Below are positions 61,740-64,000 of a stretch of 64,000 nucleotides of DNA, piece by piece (positions within the stretch are counted from its first letter, which is position 1; each line of letters begins with the position of its first letter). The position numbers were made by a program, and so were the translations under genes. The notes under the pieces were generated by a model, which did not search any database, was not told where the DNA came from, and saw only the letters and a program-made list of their open reading frames with translations. The stretch covers positions 22,356,001 through 22,420,000 of the forward strand of contig NC_083697.1 in NCBI RefSeq assembly GCF_033118175.1. Direction: 5' to 3'. The DNA comes from Dama dama. Lineage: Eukaryota > Chordata > Mammalia > Artiodactyla > Cervidae.

Positions 61740-62350
61740 ACCTGGGTCTGCTCGCCTGCATGCAGTAAGGCCCATCTGCTGACATCAGGTTGTGGTGAAG
61801 GACAGCACAGCGTTCATTGTAGGAAGCCATACAAAGCCTGGAACAGCTAGTGCTCAAAAACCCTGTCCTCCCCATGGCTTTCTGCAGAGCATTTATAATG
61901 GAACGTGAGGGGGGATGTCCCAGACTGTGAGATCAGCTCACACACAATTCTCTGATTGGTGAGGGAACGGGGCAGTGTCCCAGGGGTTAACAACATCAAT
62001 CCTTAGGCTCCAATAGGTGTGTGTAGGGAGGGCTACGTGCTCATGGTCATCAAATAATTAATTACTTCCATTTGGTGTGTGTGTGGGGGGGTTAATACCT
62101 GTAAAACAGCTCAGGAAATGTGCATCAAATCTGTTATCTAGGTACTTCAGAGAGGAGCTGAAGCAAAGGGGAAGGGGAAAGGGTCTGTTGCAGGAAGGTC
62201 CCATCGGGTCCTACTCAGTTACAAAATCTTAATTCTGCAAGAAAAGCTCTGAAAAATGTGAAGATTGCCACTCTAGACCCTGAATGGTGGTAAAACGGTG
62301 GTAAAAATCACCTGACGCAACAAATAGCCCCTCCCTGACGCTCAACCACT
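61740..62350. mobile_element. Possible solitary LTR-like sequence
   Basis: Short CA/TG-rich, regulatory-looking sequence with AGCATTTATAATGGAACG and TTCTCTGATTGGTGAGGG. It resembles ruminant LTRs in style, but no terminal repeats, target duplication or coding sequence were found. This is an impression only. Confidence 0.3.
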
Positions 62351-63244
62351 TTCTCATCAGCTAAAGAGGATTCATTACCAGGTCCTCAAGACAGTAAGTG
62401 AGGCTAGCAAGTTCTACAAAATTAACTTGTTCAACAGAGTTGCTCAGTCTTTCCTATGCTGTCATACACTTTGATTGTTCAAGAGGGTGGGTGGTGACTA
62501 TCACCATAATAGTAACAGCCAACCTCTTGAGTGTTACCTCTGGGGTAGCACATTAAATGCATTATTTGGTTTCACTGGGTAATGGTAGGAAGTAGGTGCT
62601 CTTGGCATCTTCATTTTACAGAAGAACAAACTGAAGTTTAGAGCTGTTAACTTGCTAAAAGTCCAATAAATAACAACTGGAGTTTTAAAGCCATGTCTTT
62701 CTGATCACAGAGTTTAACTTTTAAATATCATGCTTATCCTGAACTGAATTCATCAGGAATTCATTGTTTAGCATCTTGTAGATCATATCTGTCCAGACAC
62801 CCACTTTGGGTCACATGTTCTAGGCATCTCACCAAAAGGCTGGGTTCTCCGCATCCATCCATGTTCTAGGAACTAAACAGAAAGTGGGTCCTTTCAATGG
62901 ATTCCATAATTATATCACCTGGATATTTTTATACCTAATTCCATAATATATTACAACCCACATATAATGTAATCCCTGCATTCATGGCCCCTTTCTCCAG
63001 CTTGAAAGCCATCAGCGTATCATCTTAAAATGTCTCTCTGCTTCGATCATCTCCCTCCTCCTCTGACATTCTGGCCTCCCTCTCATAAGGATGCTGGTGA
63101 GTACATTTGGGATCCACCAAAAGTCCAGAATAATTGCCCTATCTCAAGATCACATTTGTGAAGTCACTTTTGCTATGTCAAGTCACATTCACAAGTCCCA
63201 GGAATTAAGACATAGATATATTTGGGGTCCCTATTTAGCCTGAA

Positions 63245-64000
63245 ACAATTAACAATGGTGAATATCTTTTCATGTACTTATTTACCATCCTTATATCCTT
63301 TTGGTGAATATATCTGTTTAAACCTTTTGCTCATGTTTAATTAGATTATTTATTATTATTGCATTTGAAAGGTTTTTTTTTTTTTTTTTAATATATGTTG
63401 AATACAAGTCCTTTGTCAGATGTATGTGTGTGCTCAGTCCCTCAGTCATGTTCAGCCCGCCAGATTCCTCTGTCTATGGAATTTCCCAGACAAGAATACT
63501 GGAGTTGGTTGCCATTTCCTACTCCAGGGGATCTTCCCGCCTAAGGAATCAAATCTGAGTCTCTTGTGTCTCCTGCATTGGCAGGCAGATTCTTTACCAC
63601 TAAGCCACCTGGGAATCCCCCTCTGTCAGACACATGCTTTGCAAATGTTTTCTTCCAGCACATGGCATGTGTTTTCATCCTCTTGACATTGCCTCTTGTA
63701 GAGCAGAAGTTTTAATTTTGATGAGATACAATTTGACAAAATTTTTCCTTTGTATATATTATGCTTTTGGTGTGTCATTTCTAAGAAGTCTTAATTCCAG
63801 GACATAAAGATTTCTGTTTTCTTCTAAAAGCTTTAAACTTTTACACCTTACATTTAGAGCTATGATCCATTTTGAGTTAACCTTTGTATAAGGTGTGCAG
63901 TTTAGGTTGAGGTTAATTATTTTGCTTGTGGATGTCTAATGGATTCAACATCGTGTTGAAAAGACTATCCTTTTTCTGTTGAATTGCTTTGGCATCTTTG
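63245..64000 (-). mobile_element. Old L1 fragment, running off the window
   Basis: Complement of L1 ORF2 end: CCTTTTGGTGAATATATCTG, AGAGCTATGATCCATTTTGA, then GAATTGCTTTGGCATCTTTG at the edge. A Bov-tA splits it at 63421. Confidence 0.8.
63421..63625 (-). mobile_element. Bov-tA SINE in L1
   Basis: A minus-oriented copy with CTTTGTCAGA before and CTCTGTCAGA after it as target duplication. Confidence 0.91.

Noticed and set aside
1..64000. CRISPR array, prophage, operon or other microbial system
   Set aside because: Repeats are SINEs, LINEs and microsatellites with vertebrate splice structure around them; nothing prokaryotic was seen.

Overview
The window comes from the nuclear genome of a pecoran ruminant (a bovid or a close relative). 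It is full of Bov-tA and Bov-A2 SINEs, BovB (RTE) LINEs, young ruminant L1 copies and older cetartiodactyl SINEs, against an AT-rich mammalian background. There are no bacterial or viral genes, and no long open reading frame outside the LINEs.

The only cellular gene recognised is EGF (pro-epidermal growth factor), on the minus strand. Sixteen consecutive exons, corresponding to human exons 2-17, lie in order from 56.7 kb down to 2.4 kb. Most keep canonical splice sites and the exact family exon lengths. They encode the propeller (LDLR class B/YWTD) repeats and the EGF-like modules of the precursor ectodomain. Exon 1 (signal peptide) and the exons after 17 (the last EGF-like modules, the 53-residue hormone, the membrane anchor and the cytoplasmic tail) are not in the window.

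The EGF copy is broken at many independent sites. In-frame stops lie in exons 2 (TGA), 6 (TGA), 11 (TAG), 12 (TGA) and 15 (TGA). There is a 1-bp deletion in exon 5, a 29-bp poly(A)/target-site-duplication insertion in exon 6, a 2-bp insertion in exon 12 and a 1-bp insertion in exon 17. Exon 7 is reduced to its 5' end, lacks an acceptor AG and is followed by a Bov-tA SINE. Exon 15 appears to have lost its donor GT, and disulfide cysteines are lost in exons 6, 9, 15 and 17. Introns are retained, so this is not a processed copy. It is either a decayed (unitary) EGF gene of this lineage or a segmental duplicate. Exons 3, 4, 8, 9, 10, 13, 14 and 16 are still open, which suggests a fairly recent loss or partial residual use of the locus.

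Everything else is intronic or upstream DNA. Region by region: 1-5.9 kb is mostly unique sequence with one Bov-tA; 5.9-9.4 kb is a near full-length BovB; 10.4-11.7 kb is an old hAT-like transposon; 15.6-18.1 kb is a SINE cluster, one member sitting on the exon 13 splice donor; 20.5-24.5 kb is mixed L1, BovB, hAT and microsatellite; 26.0-27.4 kb is L1 plus MER20; 32.9-37.2 kb is a nested L1/L1/BovB/SINE block; 37.5-37.9 kb is an RPL30 processed pseudogene; 46.3-49.9 kb is old L1, a Tigger-like element and nested SINEs; 51.7-52.8 kb is an older BovB; 59.7-61.7 kb is an L1 into which a younger L1 with a 5' inversion and an apparent 3' transduction has inserted; 61.7-62.4 kb is a possible LTR; and 63.2-64 kb is another L1.
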